Assembly (NCBI RefSeq): GCF_009363695.1
Contig: NZ_CP045403.1
Location: 1,964,001 to 2,028,000 of the forward strand
Length of the DNA: 64,000 nucleotides
From: Bacillus sp. THAF10
Lineage (GTDB): Bacteria > Bacillota > Bacilli > Bacillales > Bacillaceae_I
Direction of reading: 5' to 3'
The notes beneath the pieces are model-generated. The model saw only the letters and a list, made by a program, of their open reading frames with translations, was not told the DNA's origin and made no database searches. Below are positions 1 through 8,794 of this stretch, in pieces. Numbering within the stretch: position 1 is the stretch's first letter; each line of letters begins with the position of its first letter. Both the position numbers and the translations under genes were made by a program.

Positions 1-40
1 TTGTTAAGGGCGGTTTTTTTTATTTTAAGGGGGGATAAAG
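1..40 (+). promoter_or_regulatory. Tail of a leader with U-run, and metG ribosome binding site
   Basis: The window opens with GGGCGG followed by a run of eight T, which looks like the 3' arm and U-tract of an intrinsic terminator. AAGGGGGGA then precedes the ATG at 41 by about five bases. Aminoacyl-tRNA synthetase genes of Bacillaceae often have a T-box leader ending in such a terminator, but the T-box itself would lie outside the window, so this is only a suggestion. Confidence 0.35.
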
Positions 41-1660
41 ATGAATATTTTTATTGGTGGTGCATGGGTTTATGCCAATGGGTCCTTGCATATAGGTCAT
101 ATTGCCAGTCTTTTACCAGGAGATATTCTAGCAAGGTACTATCGTCAAAAAGGAGAAAACGTTCTTTACGTTTCAGGGAGCGATTGTAATGGAACACCCA
201 TAGCTGTCAAAGCGAGAAAAGAAGGAGTAAAGGCCAGCAGCATTGCTAATCGCTATCATCAAGAGTTTTTAGAATGCTTCAATAAGCTAGGATTTAGCTA
301 TGACGTATATTCTCGGACTGATTCTCACCAGCATCATGAGGTAGTCCAAAAAACCATCATAGATCTTTACGATGCAGGATATCTTTATCCTAAAGAAGTG
401 GAACAAATTTTTTGTGTAGGTTGTCAACAATTCCTTCCAGATCGTTTTGTTGTAGGAATTTGCCCAGTATGTAAATCTAGTGCCCGTGGTGATCAATGCG
501 ACAATTGTTCCACTATATTAGATCCGCTTGATTTAGAAAATCGCTGCTGCAGTTTGTGTGGAGAGCGTCCTGCTGTCAAAATGACTAAACATTTGTATTT
601 TGCACTTTCTCAATTTCAACAACATGTGGAAACTTTAGTCGAAAAAGCACAAAAAAATGGTAGCTGGCGAGAAAATGCGCTCTCTCTAACAAAAAGATAT
701 CTAAAAGAGCGACTTCATGATCGTGCGGTCACCAGAGATTTGCCAATTGGGGTCCAAGTACCTGTCAAAGGCTTTGAGGATAAAAAAATTTATGTTTGGG
801 TGGAAGCGGTAATCGGTTACCTTTCAGCTGCGAAAATGAATGAAAAGTTTGATGCCTTTTGGAACGAGGAGACGGTTTCTTATTATGTTCATGGAAAAGA
901 TAATATCCCCTTTCATACTATCATTTGGCCAGCAATTCTTCATGCAAGCCAACAGCATACTGCTCCTGCACATATAGTTTCAAATGAATACATTACCCTT
1001 GAAAAGAAAAAAGTCTCCACAAGCAACAATTGGGCTGTTTGGATTCCAGAATTTCTTGAAGTGTATGATCCTGACTCTCTCCGCTACTTTTTAACCATCA
1101 ACGCCCCTGAAAAAAAAGATGCGGATTTTTCCTGGAGAGAATTTATATACAGTCATAACAGTGAACTACTTGGAGCATATGGTAATTTTGTAAACCGAAC
1201 TTTTAAGTTTATTGAGAAATCTTATGATGGACACTTAAAGGTAAAGAAACCTAGCGTAGACCTTGAATCTGAAATAACAGCATTATTCTTTGACGTTGGT
1301 ATCCTTATAGAAAACGCTCAGTTTAAGCTGGCTTTAGAAAAAATATTTTACTACATTCGGAAAGCCAATAAATTTTTTGACACAAAAGAACCATGGAAGC
1401 AAATTAAAGAAAATGATGCGTTTTGTCAACAAACCTTATGGGAATGCTCGTTTATCATTGTTAACATCGCAACCCTCCTCACCCCTTTTCTTCCTTTCAG
1501 TAGCGAAAAGGTGTTTCAGATGGTTGGAATTACTCCTGTAAAATGGGGAGTACAGGAAATGACGGATTTGAAGCTGACAAATGTCTCCCCCCTTTTTCAG
1601 AGAATAGATGATCAACACGTTCAACACGAGCTTCAGAAACTAGCTGACAAGCAATCTTAA
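41..1660 (+). CDS. metG: Methionyl-tRNA synthetase, short second-type (MetRS2-like)
   Basis: Charges tRNA-Met with methionine in the cytoplasm. The class I HIGH signature is at residues 17-20. Four CxxC pairs (C125/C128, C141/C144, C153/C156, C170/C173) form the double zinc knuckle of the four-cysteine MetRS type. The second signature reads K-V-S-T-S at residues 324-328 instead of KMSKS; STS forms occur in some MetRS lineages. At 539 residues it lacks the C-terminal EMAP-like tRNA-binding domain of the usual 650-670 residue Bacillus enzyme. It is therefore probably a second, divergent synthetase, like the MetRS2 of some Gram-positive bacteria that confers resistance to MetRS inhibitors. Whether the genome also has the housekeeping enzyme cannot be seen here. 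Confidence 0.93.
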   Translation: MNIFIGGAWVYANGSLHIGHIASLLPGDILARYYRQKGENVLYVSGSDCNGTPIAVKARKEGVKASSIANRYHQEFLECFNKLGFSYDVYSRTDSHQHHEVVQKTIIDLYDAGYLYPKEVEQIFCVGCQQFLPDRFVVGICPVCKSSARGDQCDNCSTILDPLDLENRCCSLCGERPAVKMTKHLYFALSQFQQHVETLVEKAQKNGSWRENALSLTKRYLKERLHDRAVTRDLPIGVQVPVKGFEDKKIYVWVEAVIGYLSAAKMNEKFDAFWNEETVSYYVHGKDNIPFHTIIWPAILHASQQHTAPAHIVSNEYITLEKKKVSTSNNWAVWIPEFLEVYDPDSLRYFLTINAPEKKDADFSWREFIYSHNSELLGAYGNFVNRTFKFIEKSYDGHLKVKKPSVDLESEITALFFDVGILIENAQFKLALEKIFYYIRKANKFFDTKEPWKQIKENDAFCQQTLWECSFIIVNIATLLTPFLPFSSEKVFQMVGITPVKWGVQEMTDLKLTNVSPLFQRIDDQHVQHELQKLADKQS

Positions 1661-1762
1661 GCTCTCTAGTAACTCTATTAAAAAAAATACTAGAAAACAG
1701 GTAAAACACCCTGTCCGATTTAATCTATCTACATATGATAGAGTAAAGGGGGTGACAGCAGC

Positions 1763-1903
1763 ATGTTACGTTATTATAAATTTGTCACTAGATTGGGAGA
1801 AAACATCGTAGAAGAGACCGAAGATCAATTAGAACGTGGAGCCAGAAAAGCAATCCGCATGATTCGCTATTTTAAACGCCGCTTAGACAACCTAGACGAC
1901 TAA
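1763..1903 (+). CDS. Small basic hypothetical protein (46 aa)
   Basis: An ATG with a strong site AAAGGGGGTGA about seven bases upstream opens a 46-codon frame (MLRYYKFVTR...FKRRLDNLDD). The peptide is highly charged and probably one or two amphipathic helices, with no membrane segment or known motif. It stands alone between metG and a terminator, 102 bases after the metG stop. I do not recognise it. The ribosome binding site and coherent composition support translation. Confidence 0.5.
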   Translation: MLRYYKFVTRLGENIVEETEDQLERGARKAIRMIRYFKRRLDNLDD

Positions 1904-2050
1904 TCCCCCTTTATGAACAGACTATTTTCTAAAAGATTGTTGCTTTTTCCATTCGAAAAATTGCCACATGTTTAAACCTTCCTCTAAGAAAAGAGCAATG
2001 CAGCAATGTTGATAAATGGAATAGCAACAAAATTTACGAAAACAGCCATG

Positions 2051-2086
2051 AAAAAGAACCGAAGCTTTGCGCTGCGGTTCTTTTTT
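2051..2086. terminator. Bidirectional intrinsic terminator
   Basis: AAAAAGAACCG at 2051-2061 pairs with CGGTTCTTTTTT at 2075-2086 around a 13-base loop. There are A/T runs on both sides, so it can end the minus-strand dioxygenase gene and plus-strand transcripts. Confidence 0.8.
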
Positions 2087-2088
2087 AC

Positions 2089-3069
2089 TTACTCTTTGGT
2101 AAATTCCTTATCGCTTCGAACGGTATCTATAGGTCGTACCAATTTTTCAATTTGTTCTCTTTTCGGTTCTAAAAATGGCGGAAGTGACAGCTTTTCCCCC
2201 AAGGTCTCATAAGGCTCATCCCCCATAAACCCAGGGCCATCCGTTGCAAATTCAAACAGAATTTGTGGTGCTACTCTTGCATAGAGTGATTCAAAGAAAT
2301 AACGGTCCACATGCCCAGAAGTATGAAAGCCAAAGTTTTTTAATCTTTCATCCCACTCTTCAATAACCTGGCGATTGTCCACGCGAAACGCCGCATGATG
2401 TACGGTGCCGTATCCTTGCTGTGCCTGCGGTGAAGTGCTATCGTGCTCGACAATTATCTGTGCCCCGTTCCCACCCTCTCCCACTTCGAAAAGGTGTGTG
2501 TTTTCAACTTGATTGATTTCTTTAAAAAGAAGTACTTTTTCAAGAACTTCTTTGAAAAAATCAAAATTAGCAACTCGAATGTGAAGCGGCCCAAGACCGG
2601 TAATCGCGTATTCCAGTGGAATCGGCCCCTTTTGCCAAGGTGTGCCCGGCATTACTCCCTGGTTGTTTTCGTCTGACACAAGCTGATATTGCTGATCGTC
2701 AAAATCTACAAAGTTAATAACATTGGTACCAAACTGATTTTCAATACCCTCATGCTTTATCTGGAGTCGGTCGAATCTCTTCACCCAATAGTCCAAAGCT
2801 GCGTCTGTTGGAACACGAAATCCTGTCCGATAAATTTCGTTTGTTCCATGAGTTCCCTTTTGAATACCAGGAAAATCAAAGAATGTCATATCCGTCCCAG
2901 GACTTCCAGCGTCATCAGCAAAGAACAAATGATAGGTTTGGATATCGTCCTGATTCACGGTCTTCTTTACAAGCCTCATCCCTAATACATATGTGAAAAA
3001 TTCATAGTTTTTTTCTGCACTGCTCGTGATGGCAGTTACGTGGTGAATTCCTTTTAATCCATTTTTCAT
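2089..3069 (-). CDS. Ring-cleaving dioxygenase, glyoxalase/VOC fold (MhqA/MhqO/YkcA type)
   Basis: This 326-residue protein has two tandem vicinal-oxygen-chelate modules, one opening with GIHHVTAI near residue 7 and one with the VHHAAFRV motif near residue 225. The FEFATDGPGF segment near 275 supplies the usual metal-binding glutamate. Relatives in B. subtilis (MhqA, MhqO, YkcA) are ring-cleaving dioxygenases of the quinone and catechol stress response. The start is set at 3069 because GGGAGGT lies about seven bases upstream; an in-frame ATG at 3084 precedes that site and is unlikely. A palindrome 26-49 bases upstream resembles the MhqR operator, suggesting derepression by quinones or diamide. 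It appears monocistronic and ends at a strong terminator. Confidence 0.88.
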   Translation of the reverse strand: MKNGLKGIHHVTAITSSAEKNYEFFTYVLGMRLVKKTVNQDDIQTYHLFFADDAGSPGTDMTFFDFPGIQKGTHGTNEIYRTGFRVPTDAALDYWVKRFDRLQIKHEGIENQFGTNVINFVDFDDQQYQLVSDENNQGVMPGTPWQKGPIPLEYAITGLGPLHIRVANFDFFKEVLEKVLLFKEINQVENTHLFEVGEGGNGAQIIVEHDSTSPQAQQGYGTVHHAAFRVDNRQVIEEWDERLKNFGFHTSGHVDRYFFESLYARVAPQILFEFATDGPGFMGDEPYETLGEKLSLPPFLEPKREQIEKLVRPIDTVRSDKEFTKE

Positions 3070-3094
3070 CTTCGTACCTCCCATGGTTTTGGGT

Positions 3095-3118
3095 AATTAT
3101 CTTGAATTCGAGATAATT
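3095..3118. promoter_or_regulatory. MhqR-like operator palindrome
   Basis: The 24-bp sequence is an inverted repeat with one mismatched pair. Left arm AATTATCTTGAA is followed by right arm TTCGAGATAATT. It fits the published MhqR consensus (ATCTcgaAtTCgAgAT), and it sits directly upstream of a gene of the family MhqR controls in B. subtilis. Binding by MhqR is inferred; no mhqR gene is in the window. Confidence 0.75.
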
Positions 3119-3140
3119 ATATCGTGGCTAGTAGGGGATG

Positions 3141-4130
3141 TCAAATGGTGGTGTTTTGGAGTAATGGGGTTAGGTGGTATTGGGTGGATTTGTGGGTACC
3201 TGTTGTTGGTAGGTTTAGAGACTGGAGAATTCTTTTTATCGTGTGCTTCGAATAGATTTGAAGATAGTCTCTTGCTTGTTTGTTAGATATCTCCTCTCCA
3301 TGTAACAAACAAAAATCTATTAAAGCTGGGATGTGCGCGGTTTTAGAACGATGTTGACAATCATTGCAAAACCATATGGAATGTAACCTCATCATTTTAA
3401 AAGCTAAGCAGGATTCGCATTGCACTCCTGATTGAAGCTCATCATTTCTAATGTCAAGCGTGGTTAAGAGTGATTTTGATTTGATATTCTCCTTATGTTG
3501 CTTTAGTAGAACCTTAAATAATCGTTTTATGTCTTTAGTTGAAAAGATAACTTTGTTGAAGACGCTGGACTGCTGTTCTACCTTTGTGGGGATAAAATGT
3601 CCTTGGATAACGTGCTGGAAGGTTGTCCTGTCTGAGGGATCAACTTGAATTAATGTAGAAGGATTACTAATGACAACGTTAGAACACAATGACGAATTAG
3701 TGAAATTATTCTGTTCAAGCCATTTGGCAAAAAGTCTTTTTTGATTGTTCACTTGAATGATGGGGCATTGGTAGGTAATCTTGTTTCCTTGATAGGTTTG
3801 TATCATTTGGTTAAATTTCCTATCAAAATAAATGGTGCCACCCATATTTTTGACTTCTAATAGCATGATGAATTTCGGAGAGATAATAAGAGTGTCTATT
3901 TGGAAACTACTTTCTTGAACATGGAGCCATAGATGGTGGAGTATGAAAAACTCTTTTTCAGGAAGAATACTTAACGGGTACTCTATTGATTGTTCTCCTC
4001 TAAACCCTTTCATATTTTTAGCTATTAACTCTTTCACTTTTGGCATTTGTGGATGATGTTGAGGTAGACGGCGTTCTATAGCCATTAAAATGAGGAGATT
4101 TCGAGGTACTTCTCTAGCTTTAATTATCAA
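3141..4130 (-). CDS. NERD (nuclease-related domain) protein
   Basis: 329 residues. The central part (about residues 40-165) has the NERD pattern: FRGEQSIEY, then IDTLIISPKFIMLLEVKN, where the D and the E-x-K correspond to the restriction-endonuclease-like core. A C-terminal zinc ribbon follows (CESC...CNDC, about residues 237-258) and then a helical tail that may bind nucleic acid. NERD proteins are widespread in Bacillaceae and their function is poorly known. The start is TTG at 4130 with AAAGGAGG seven bases upstream. It is monocistronic; its upstream side faces the 20-bp-period repeat array. No terminator is obvious downstream, where the MhqR-like operator begins within 30 bases. Confidence 0.82.
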   Translation of the reverse strand: MIIKAREVPRNLLILMAIERRLPQHHPQMPKVKELIAKNMKGFRGEQSIEYPLSILPEKEFFILHHLWLHVQESSFQIDTLIISPKFIMLLEVKNMGGTIYFDRKFNQMIQTYQGNKITYQCPIIQVNNQKRLFAKWLEQNNFTNSSLCSNVVISNPSTLIQVDPSDRTTFQHVIQGHFIPTKVEQQSSVFNKVIFSTKDIKRLFKVLLKQHKENIKSKSLLTTLDIRNDELQSGVQCESCLAFKMMRLHSIWFCNDCQHRSKTAHIPALIDFCLLHGEEISNKQARDYLQIYSKHTIKRILQSLNLPTTGTHKSTQYHLTPLLQNTTI

Positions 4131-4216
4131 ATTTAGGCCTCCTTTGAGTTGAGTTGGTACTAGTATACTAAAATCAGAGAAAAAAGTCTTATACTTTTAA
4201 GGTAAAAATGCCTTAA

Positions 4217-4356
4217 GAGCGAAAATACAAAAATACGAGCGAAAACGAGGTTTTAAGAGCGATTTTAAATATTTGCGAGCGAAAATTTTAATTTACGAGC
4301 GAAATTTTTGTTTTACGAGCGAAAAATCAAATTTACGAGCGAATACCATAATTACC
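4217..4356. repeat. Array of seven GAGCGA units with exact 20-bp period
   Basis: GAGCGA occurs at 4217, 4237, 4257, 4277, 4297, 4317 and 4337, so the spacing is exactly 20 bases every time. The core is roughly (A/T)ACGAGCGAAAA, and the rest of each unit is degenerate A/T-rich sequence. Runs of A or T recur about every 10 bases, which predicts intrinsic curvature. The period is not a multiple of three and the frames are not open, so it is not coding. It lies upstream of the NERD gene in the 563-base gap between genes. I see no gene elsewhere in the gap; 4357-4650 is C/T-rich sequence without recognised features. Confidence 0.85.
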
Positions 4357-4653
4357 CAATCCCCCCCGCCCTTTGCCTCCATCCCCACCCCATAATTATC
4401 CATCTCCAAAGCTTCTTCTAGGCGATAGGCACACCGAAAATCCATTGTGAAACCAGATGATTACCTAAAAGTCTCCATCGCTCACACTTCTAAGAGTGTT
4501 TTCCATATTTATCCATTATCCGAACTCCTTCTTGGTAAAAAGACACTCCTTAATTACCCAAAACAATTCCATTTTTTTGATTGCTCTCCCCCTTCTACAT
4601 TTAACACCAAACCCAGTAACTCTACACATCCCCCAGCTATTAAAATAAAAAAA

Positions 4654-4679
4654 ACTCAAAGCAGCTTGCTGCCCTGAGT
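4654..4679 (-). terminator. Terminator of the RDD gene
   Basis: Read on the minus strand, ACTCAGGGCAGC and GCTGCTTTGAGT form a stem with a two-base internal mismatch. A run of T follows. Confidence 0.75.
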
Positions 4680-4693
4680 TTTAACGATATATT

Positions 4694-5494
4694 CTACAAC
4701 TCGTACTCCCACTCTTCCTTAAGCAATACATATAGCCTTAATAGCATAACTTCCAATTCCTCGTAGGATTTGTCTGGTGCATGAAGTCCTACTTTTGGAA
4801 AGAGAATGTCGGCGACTTTGCGGGACAGAACAGAACGGTCGTCTGAAGCGAGGCTGCTTATACGAGAAGCATAGGTTTTTAAGAGTTTCCAGTCTTTTGC
4901 GGTAAGCTGACGCAATGCCCATTCATCGACGATTGGGGAGCTTCCTGTAATCCCTCTTTCCTCCAAATTGCGATCAAGAGAGGATTTCTTTTTCTTCTTT
5001 TTTCCTCTCTCATGTACGACGATGGTACCTGCTACTAAATCGCCAAGGCGTTTGTGTTTGGAATGGAAAAAGATCATGGTCATGCCTACAAGGTAATTGA
5101 TTGGTAGCATGTCGATAATGCGCAAGAGGTTGCGAATGAGGCTGGATAACAACGTGATGCTGTGGCCATTGTCTTGAATCACTCTTATTCCAATAAATTT
5201 TTTGCCTAATGTTCTCCCGCCAGTGAAGTATTCAAATAAAAAGAAGTAGCTCCAATTAATGACAAACAAGAGGATGCTGGCACCAGCAATTATGTAGGAT
5301 GGCACGTCTATATAGAACAAATCCAGAAAGGTAGCATTTAAAAAGATTAGGAGACCTATAATGACTGCAATGTTAAATAACATAAGGATAACACTATCTA
5401 TTAGAAAAGCTGCAGACCTACTTCCAAGGGCTGCGGTTTGATATTTTAAGGATACGTATTCTGGTGTTTTTATATCCACATGTTCTGCGTGCAA
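4694..5494 (-). CDS. RDD-family membrane protein
   Basis: 266 residues. The first 150 form an RDD domain: the arginine in AALGSRSAAFLIDSVI with its following aspartate near residue 33, two long hydrophobic helices (about 32-52 and 65-88), then the GGRTLGKKFIGIRVI motif and a third membrane segment. A polylysine stretch follows near residue 166 and a soluble helical tail completes it. The start is TTG at 5494 with AGAGGGA six bases upstream. It is transcribed divergently from the SpoIIM-like gene. RDD, SpoIIM-like, DUF58, MoxR and DUF4129 proteins are frequently neighbours in bacteria and archaea, so this gene is probably part of the module to 11.5 kb. The function is unknown; some RDD proteins are ion or solute transporters. 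Confidence 0.85.
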   Translation of the reverse strand: MHAEHVDIKTPEYVSLKYQTAALGSRSAAFLIDSVILMLFNIAVIIGLLIFLNATFLDLFYIDVPSYIIAGASILLFVINWSYFFLFEYFTGGRTLGKKFIGIRVIQDNGHSITLLSSLIRNLLRIIDMLPINYLVGMTMIFFHSKHKRLGDLVAGTIVVHERGKKKKKKSSLDRNLEERGITGSSPIVDEWALRQLTAKDWKLLKTYASRISSLASDDRSVLSRKVADILFPKVGLHAPDKSYEELEVMLLRLYVLLKEEWEYEL

Positions 5495-5604
5495 GATGAT
5501 TCCCTCTTTTCATGGATAAATTTTACTGTGAGTGTATCTATTTTTCTCTCGTATTACTATAATAATAGAATATAGTGAATTTCAAACACGAGGTGTAAGG
5601 TTAA

Positions 5605-6567
5605 ATGAAAGTAAAACAATTTATAAAACAGCACCGTGATCAATGGAAAGAGCTCGAAACAATCATAACCAAGTTACATAAGAAAAAGAATATTACGGGT
5701 GCGACTATCGCACGGTTTCATCTTCTTTATCAAAAAGCGGCTCAAAATCTCTCGTATGCTCAGACTTTTTTCCCTGAGGAAGAAGTAACTCCTTATTTGA
5801 ATGAGCTGGTCGCTAAAGCTCATAATTTATTGTATAAGGATCAAGTGACGAGTTGGAAGCAGGCTGGGAATTTCTTTCGGTTTCGTTTTATTGAACTGTT
5901 GGCAGAGCAATGGAAATTTGTACTCGTTGCAATGCTGTTATTTACCATCGGGGGACTAGGTAGTTTTTTTGCCGTTTTGAATGATCCGCTTTATATTTAT
6001 TCGATCCTTCCTACGGAGATGGCTCAAAGTATTGATCCCGAGAAGCTTGGTATGAATGATGGTCAAGTTGACGCACCTTTAATGTCTGCTAGTATAACGA
6101 CTAATAATATACAAGTTGCGATTCTTGCATTTGCCGGTGGTATTACTTTTGGGCTTTTAACGGTGTACATCTTAATTTACAATGGCATCATTGTTGGTGC
6201 GATTGCTGCTCTTTTTTGGCATTATGGAATGACCTATGAGTTTTGGGCTTATATTGTCCCTCATGGAATGATTGAGCTAACGGCGATATTTATTGCCGGT
6301 GGTGCCGGGCTTCTAATGGGGTATAAGCTTTTTGTGCCTGGTGATTTTACTAGGGGCTACCAATTAAAAGTGAATGCAAAGCGATCGGTTCTCCTGCTCC
6401 TTGGGACGATTCCTTTGTTTATTATGGCAGGAGCTATTGAAGGCTTTATCACTCCTGCCAATATCTCACTTGAAGCAAAATACCTCGTGGCAATTTTAAC
6501 GGTAGTCGGCCTAGTGATGTATGTGACGATAGGAAAGCTTCGGTTGCGTAAAGTGCAGCTACAGTAA
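5605..6567 (+). CDS. SpoIIM-like (DUF95) membrane protein
   Basis: 320 residues. A charged helical cytoplasmic N-terminus (1-100) is followed by about five or six membrane segments, with the conserved NNIQVAILAFAGGITFG and HGMIELTAIFIAGGAGL motifs typical of the SpoIIM/DUF95 family near residues 168-185 and 215-235. It is not SpoIIM itself: the long N-terminal extension and the genomic context match the DUF95 proteins encoded beside MoxR/DUF58 genes. GAGGTGTAAGG lies upstream of the ATG. Its last codons overlap the stop of the convergent DUF58 gene by nine bases. Confidence 0.85.
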   Translation: MKVKQFIKQHRDQWKELETIITKLHKKKNITGATIARFHLLYQKAAQNLSYAQTFFPEEEVTPYLNELVAKAHNLLYKDQVTSWKQAGNFFRFRFIELLAEQWKFVLVAMLLFTIGGLGSFFAVLNDPLYIYSILPTEMAQSIDPEKLGMNDGQVDAPLMSASITTNNIQVAILAFAGGITFGLLTVYILIYNGIIVGAIAALFWHYGMTYEFWAYIVPHGMIELTAIFIAGGAGLLMGYKLFVPGDFTRGYQLKVNAKRSVLLLLGTIPLFIMAGAIEGFITPANISLEAKYLVAILTVVGLVMYVTIGKLRLRKVQLQ

Positions 6568-7914
6568 TCCTTTATTGATGGTGTCAATATAATAGGATAC
6601 AGCAGCTGTTGCTAGCTGCTCTTCACGGGCCTCCACCATTAGGAGGCCTTGTTTTTCCCAACGATGTTTTTGGCGTTTTTTAAATACAAGTTGTTGTTGG
6701 GCCACACTTTTCCCCATTGCTTTTTCAACATCAGAAGAATCTTCTCTAGCGATTTTTAATAAGGCCTCATCCTCTATCCCAATCAGCAAAAATAGATGCC
6801 TTTGTCTGATTCTTTTCAGATAGATTAATGCATTTTCTTCGTGTAAAAAGGAGGTCACATCACTAAATAAAAGGAGGAGACTTCGCTTTTTTTGAACAAG
6901 CTGCAGATATTGAAAGGCTTCTGCGTAATTGGACTCTGAGGCGTCTACTTCTAATGAATAGATGGCTTGTAGGATGGTTTGTAAATGGGCCATTCCTTTA
7001 GCAGGCGGAATAAATACCTTTACTTTTTTGGAAAAGGCAAGCACTGCGACATAGTCACCTTTGTGCAGGGCAGCGGTTGCAACGGTTAAGGCTGCTTCTA
7101 AGGATTTTTCCAAACGATTTCCGTTTTTTAATTCCGCCCCCATCATTCTTCCGCAATCAATTAAAATGGTGACATATTTTCCGTGCTCAGGTTCGTATTC
7201 ATTTGTCATCACTTCTCTTAATTTTGCCGTTTGTCGCCAATTTATTTTTCTGGGATCATCACCTACTACATAGGAACGGATTTTAGCAAATTCCCCTACC
7301 CCTTGTATTTGTTTTTTAATTTGAACACCTTCATGCAAAAGGTATTTTTGAGCATTTGCTAGATAGTTCTTTGATTGTGTCATATCAGGGATAACTTTTA
7401 TTTGCTCTTTTAGTTGACAGGCCATTTGTTTTTGCCAAAGTCCAAGTTTACTAGAATAACGAACGAATAGTTTTTCGATAAAATAGTGTCCACGTATGGG
7501 TGCCTTTGTTTGGTACGTAAATACTTTTTCGCTTTCTTTTGGTACCACTGCTTTTAATGGAAAAGGACGATGAAAGCTTTGTGGAATGCCATCCTTCACC
7601 TCTACAACCATATCGTAGGGGGAAGGGTTTGCCACATGGATAGTCACGGAATAATCAATGCCGCGTTCCATTTCAGTTGGAATTGTTCTTGTGATGGTAA
7701 CGTCCTTTTTTCGTGGGGAAAGCCATAAATCTAATATACTTAACAAGAGAAAAAGGACATTCATCACGATAATAGTAGCCCATGTAAGGTGATTTCCTAC
7801 TAAAATAAGAAAAACAGAGAGAAGGATAAAGGCAAAAATCAATCTCCAGGTAGGAACAACCCCTTTATCTAGGAACAGGAACCGCTCCAATAAGTTCTTC
7901 CACGATTTGTTCAA
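6559..7914 (-). CDS. DUF58 domain protein with two N-terminal membrane helices
   Basis: 451 residues. Two hydrophobic helices at about 24-68 are followed by a beta-rich region, then the DUF58 signature DDPRKINWRQTAKLREVMTN near residue 220 and a von Willebrand A-like domain (ILIDCGRMMG). The metal site is degenerate compared with the usual DxSxS. The start is TTG at 7914, inside the moxR coding region, with GGAGGG nine bases upstream, so translation is probably coupled. It is the last gene of the minus-strand operon starting near 11513. DUF58 proteins usually act with MoxR ATPases, which are thought to remodel VWA proteins; the substrate here is unknown. Confidence 0.85.
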   Translation of the reverse strand: MNKSWKNLLERFLFLDKGVVPTWRLIFAFILLSVFLILVGNHLTWATIIVMNVLFLLLSILDLWLSPRKKDVTITRTIPTEMERGIDYSVTIHVANPSPYDMVVEVKDGIPQSFHRPFPLKAVVPKESEKVFTYQTKAPIRGHYFIEKLFVRYSSKLGLWQKQMACQLKEQIKVIPDMTQSKNYLANAQKYLLHEGVQIKKQIQGVGEFAKIRSYVVGDDPRKINWRQTAKLREVMTNEYEPEHGKYVTILIDCGRMMGAELKNGNRLEKSLEAALTVATAALHKGDYVAVLAFSKKVKVFIPPAKGMAHLQTILQAIYSLEVDASESNYAEAFQYLQLVQKKRSLLLLFSDVTSFLHEENALIYLKRIRQRHLFLLIGIEDEALLKIAREDSSDVEKAMGKSVAQQQLVFKKRQKHRWEKQGLLMVEAREEQLATAAVSYYIDTINKGLL

Positions 7915-8794
7915 CAGTCGCTCCCTCCAATTCTGTATGTGGAGATAATTGAATGCGATGACGAAGTGCTGGTTTTGTCACCATTTTGATGTCATCTGGT
8001 GTGACGTAATTTCTTTCATTCAGATATGCCCAAGCTTGAGCAGCTTTAGCAATAGAAATTCCAGCTCGTGTACTTGCTCCGAATTGGATGGAATCTGATT
8101 CTCTCGTTTTACGAACGATTTGCATGATATAGGCAAGGACACTTTCACTTAAGGTAATTTGTTGGATTTCTTTTCTGATTGCAAGGAAAGCGTTCAAGTC
8201 CAACACTGGCTGAACATTAGTATGAGTGTATTTATTTTCAATCACTTGTTTTAAAACAGCTGTTTCTTCTTCTAGGTTAGGAAATTCAATGTGTAGTTTG
8301 AATAGAAAACGATCCTGCTGTGCTTCGGGTAGAGGATATGTACCTTCAAACTCTATAGGATTTTGGGTAGCAACTACAAAAAACACCTCATCTAAAGGAT
8401 AAGTTTCTCCTTGGATGGTGACCTGTTTTTCCTCCATTGCTTCAAGTAATGCTGCCTGTGTTTTGGCTGGTGTCCGGTTTATTTCGTCTGCTAACAGGAT
8501 GTTCGTAAAGACTGGTCCTTTGAGCGTTTCAAATGTCCCTTCTTTCATGTTGTAGATGGAGCTTCCCGTTATATCACTCGGAAGAAGGTCCGGGGTAAAT
8601 TGAATACGATGAAAGGTACCCCCTAAGAGTGTTGCTAACGTTCTGACCATTTGGGTTTTTCCTGTACCGGGCACACCTTCAAGTAACACATGTCCTCCAG
8701 AGAGAACAGCCGCAAGTAATAGTCTTATATTTTTATTTTGACCTAGGATTCTTTGTTCATATTTTTCAAGAAGAGTTGCCAATTCGGGCTTCAT
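7865..8794 (-). CDS. MoxR-family AAA+ ATPase
   Basis: 309 residues. Walker A is GVPGTGKT near residues 40-47 and Walker B with its glutamate is LLADEINRTPAKTQAALLEAME near 100-120. Sensor 1 (VVATQNP) and the helical lid follow, ending in the typical SPHTELEGATVEQIVEELI region. MoxR ATPases act as chaperones for VWA-domain partners, here most likely the DUF58 protein encoded next. It overlaps the preceding DUF4350 gene by four bases (ATGA), with GGTGGAAGAAGA upstream of the ATG. Confidence 0.93.
   Translation of the reverse strand: MKPELATLLEKYEQRILGQNKNIRLLLAAVLSGGHVLLEGVPGTGKTQMVRTLATLLGGTFHRIQFTPDLLPSDITGSSIYNMKEGTFETLKGPVFTNILLADEINRTPAKTQAALLEAMEEKQVTIQGETYPLDEVFFVVATQNPIEFEGTYPLPEAQQDRFLFKLHIEFPNLEEETAVLKQVIENKYTHTNVQPVLDLNAFLAIRKEIQQITLSESVLAYIMQIVRKTRESDSIQFGASTRAGISIAKAAQAWAYLNERNYVTPDDIKMVTKPALRHRIQLSPHTELEGATVEQIVEELIGAVPVPR

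Noticed and set aside
1..189. Plus-strand frame starting at base 1.
   Set aside because: It overlaps metG in another frame and has no ribosome binding site.
4217..4356. The GAGCGA array as a CRISPR.
   Set aside because: Unit length is only 20 bases with a six-base core, there are no distinct spacers of constant 30-40 base length, and no cas genes are present.
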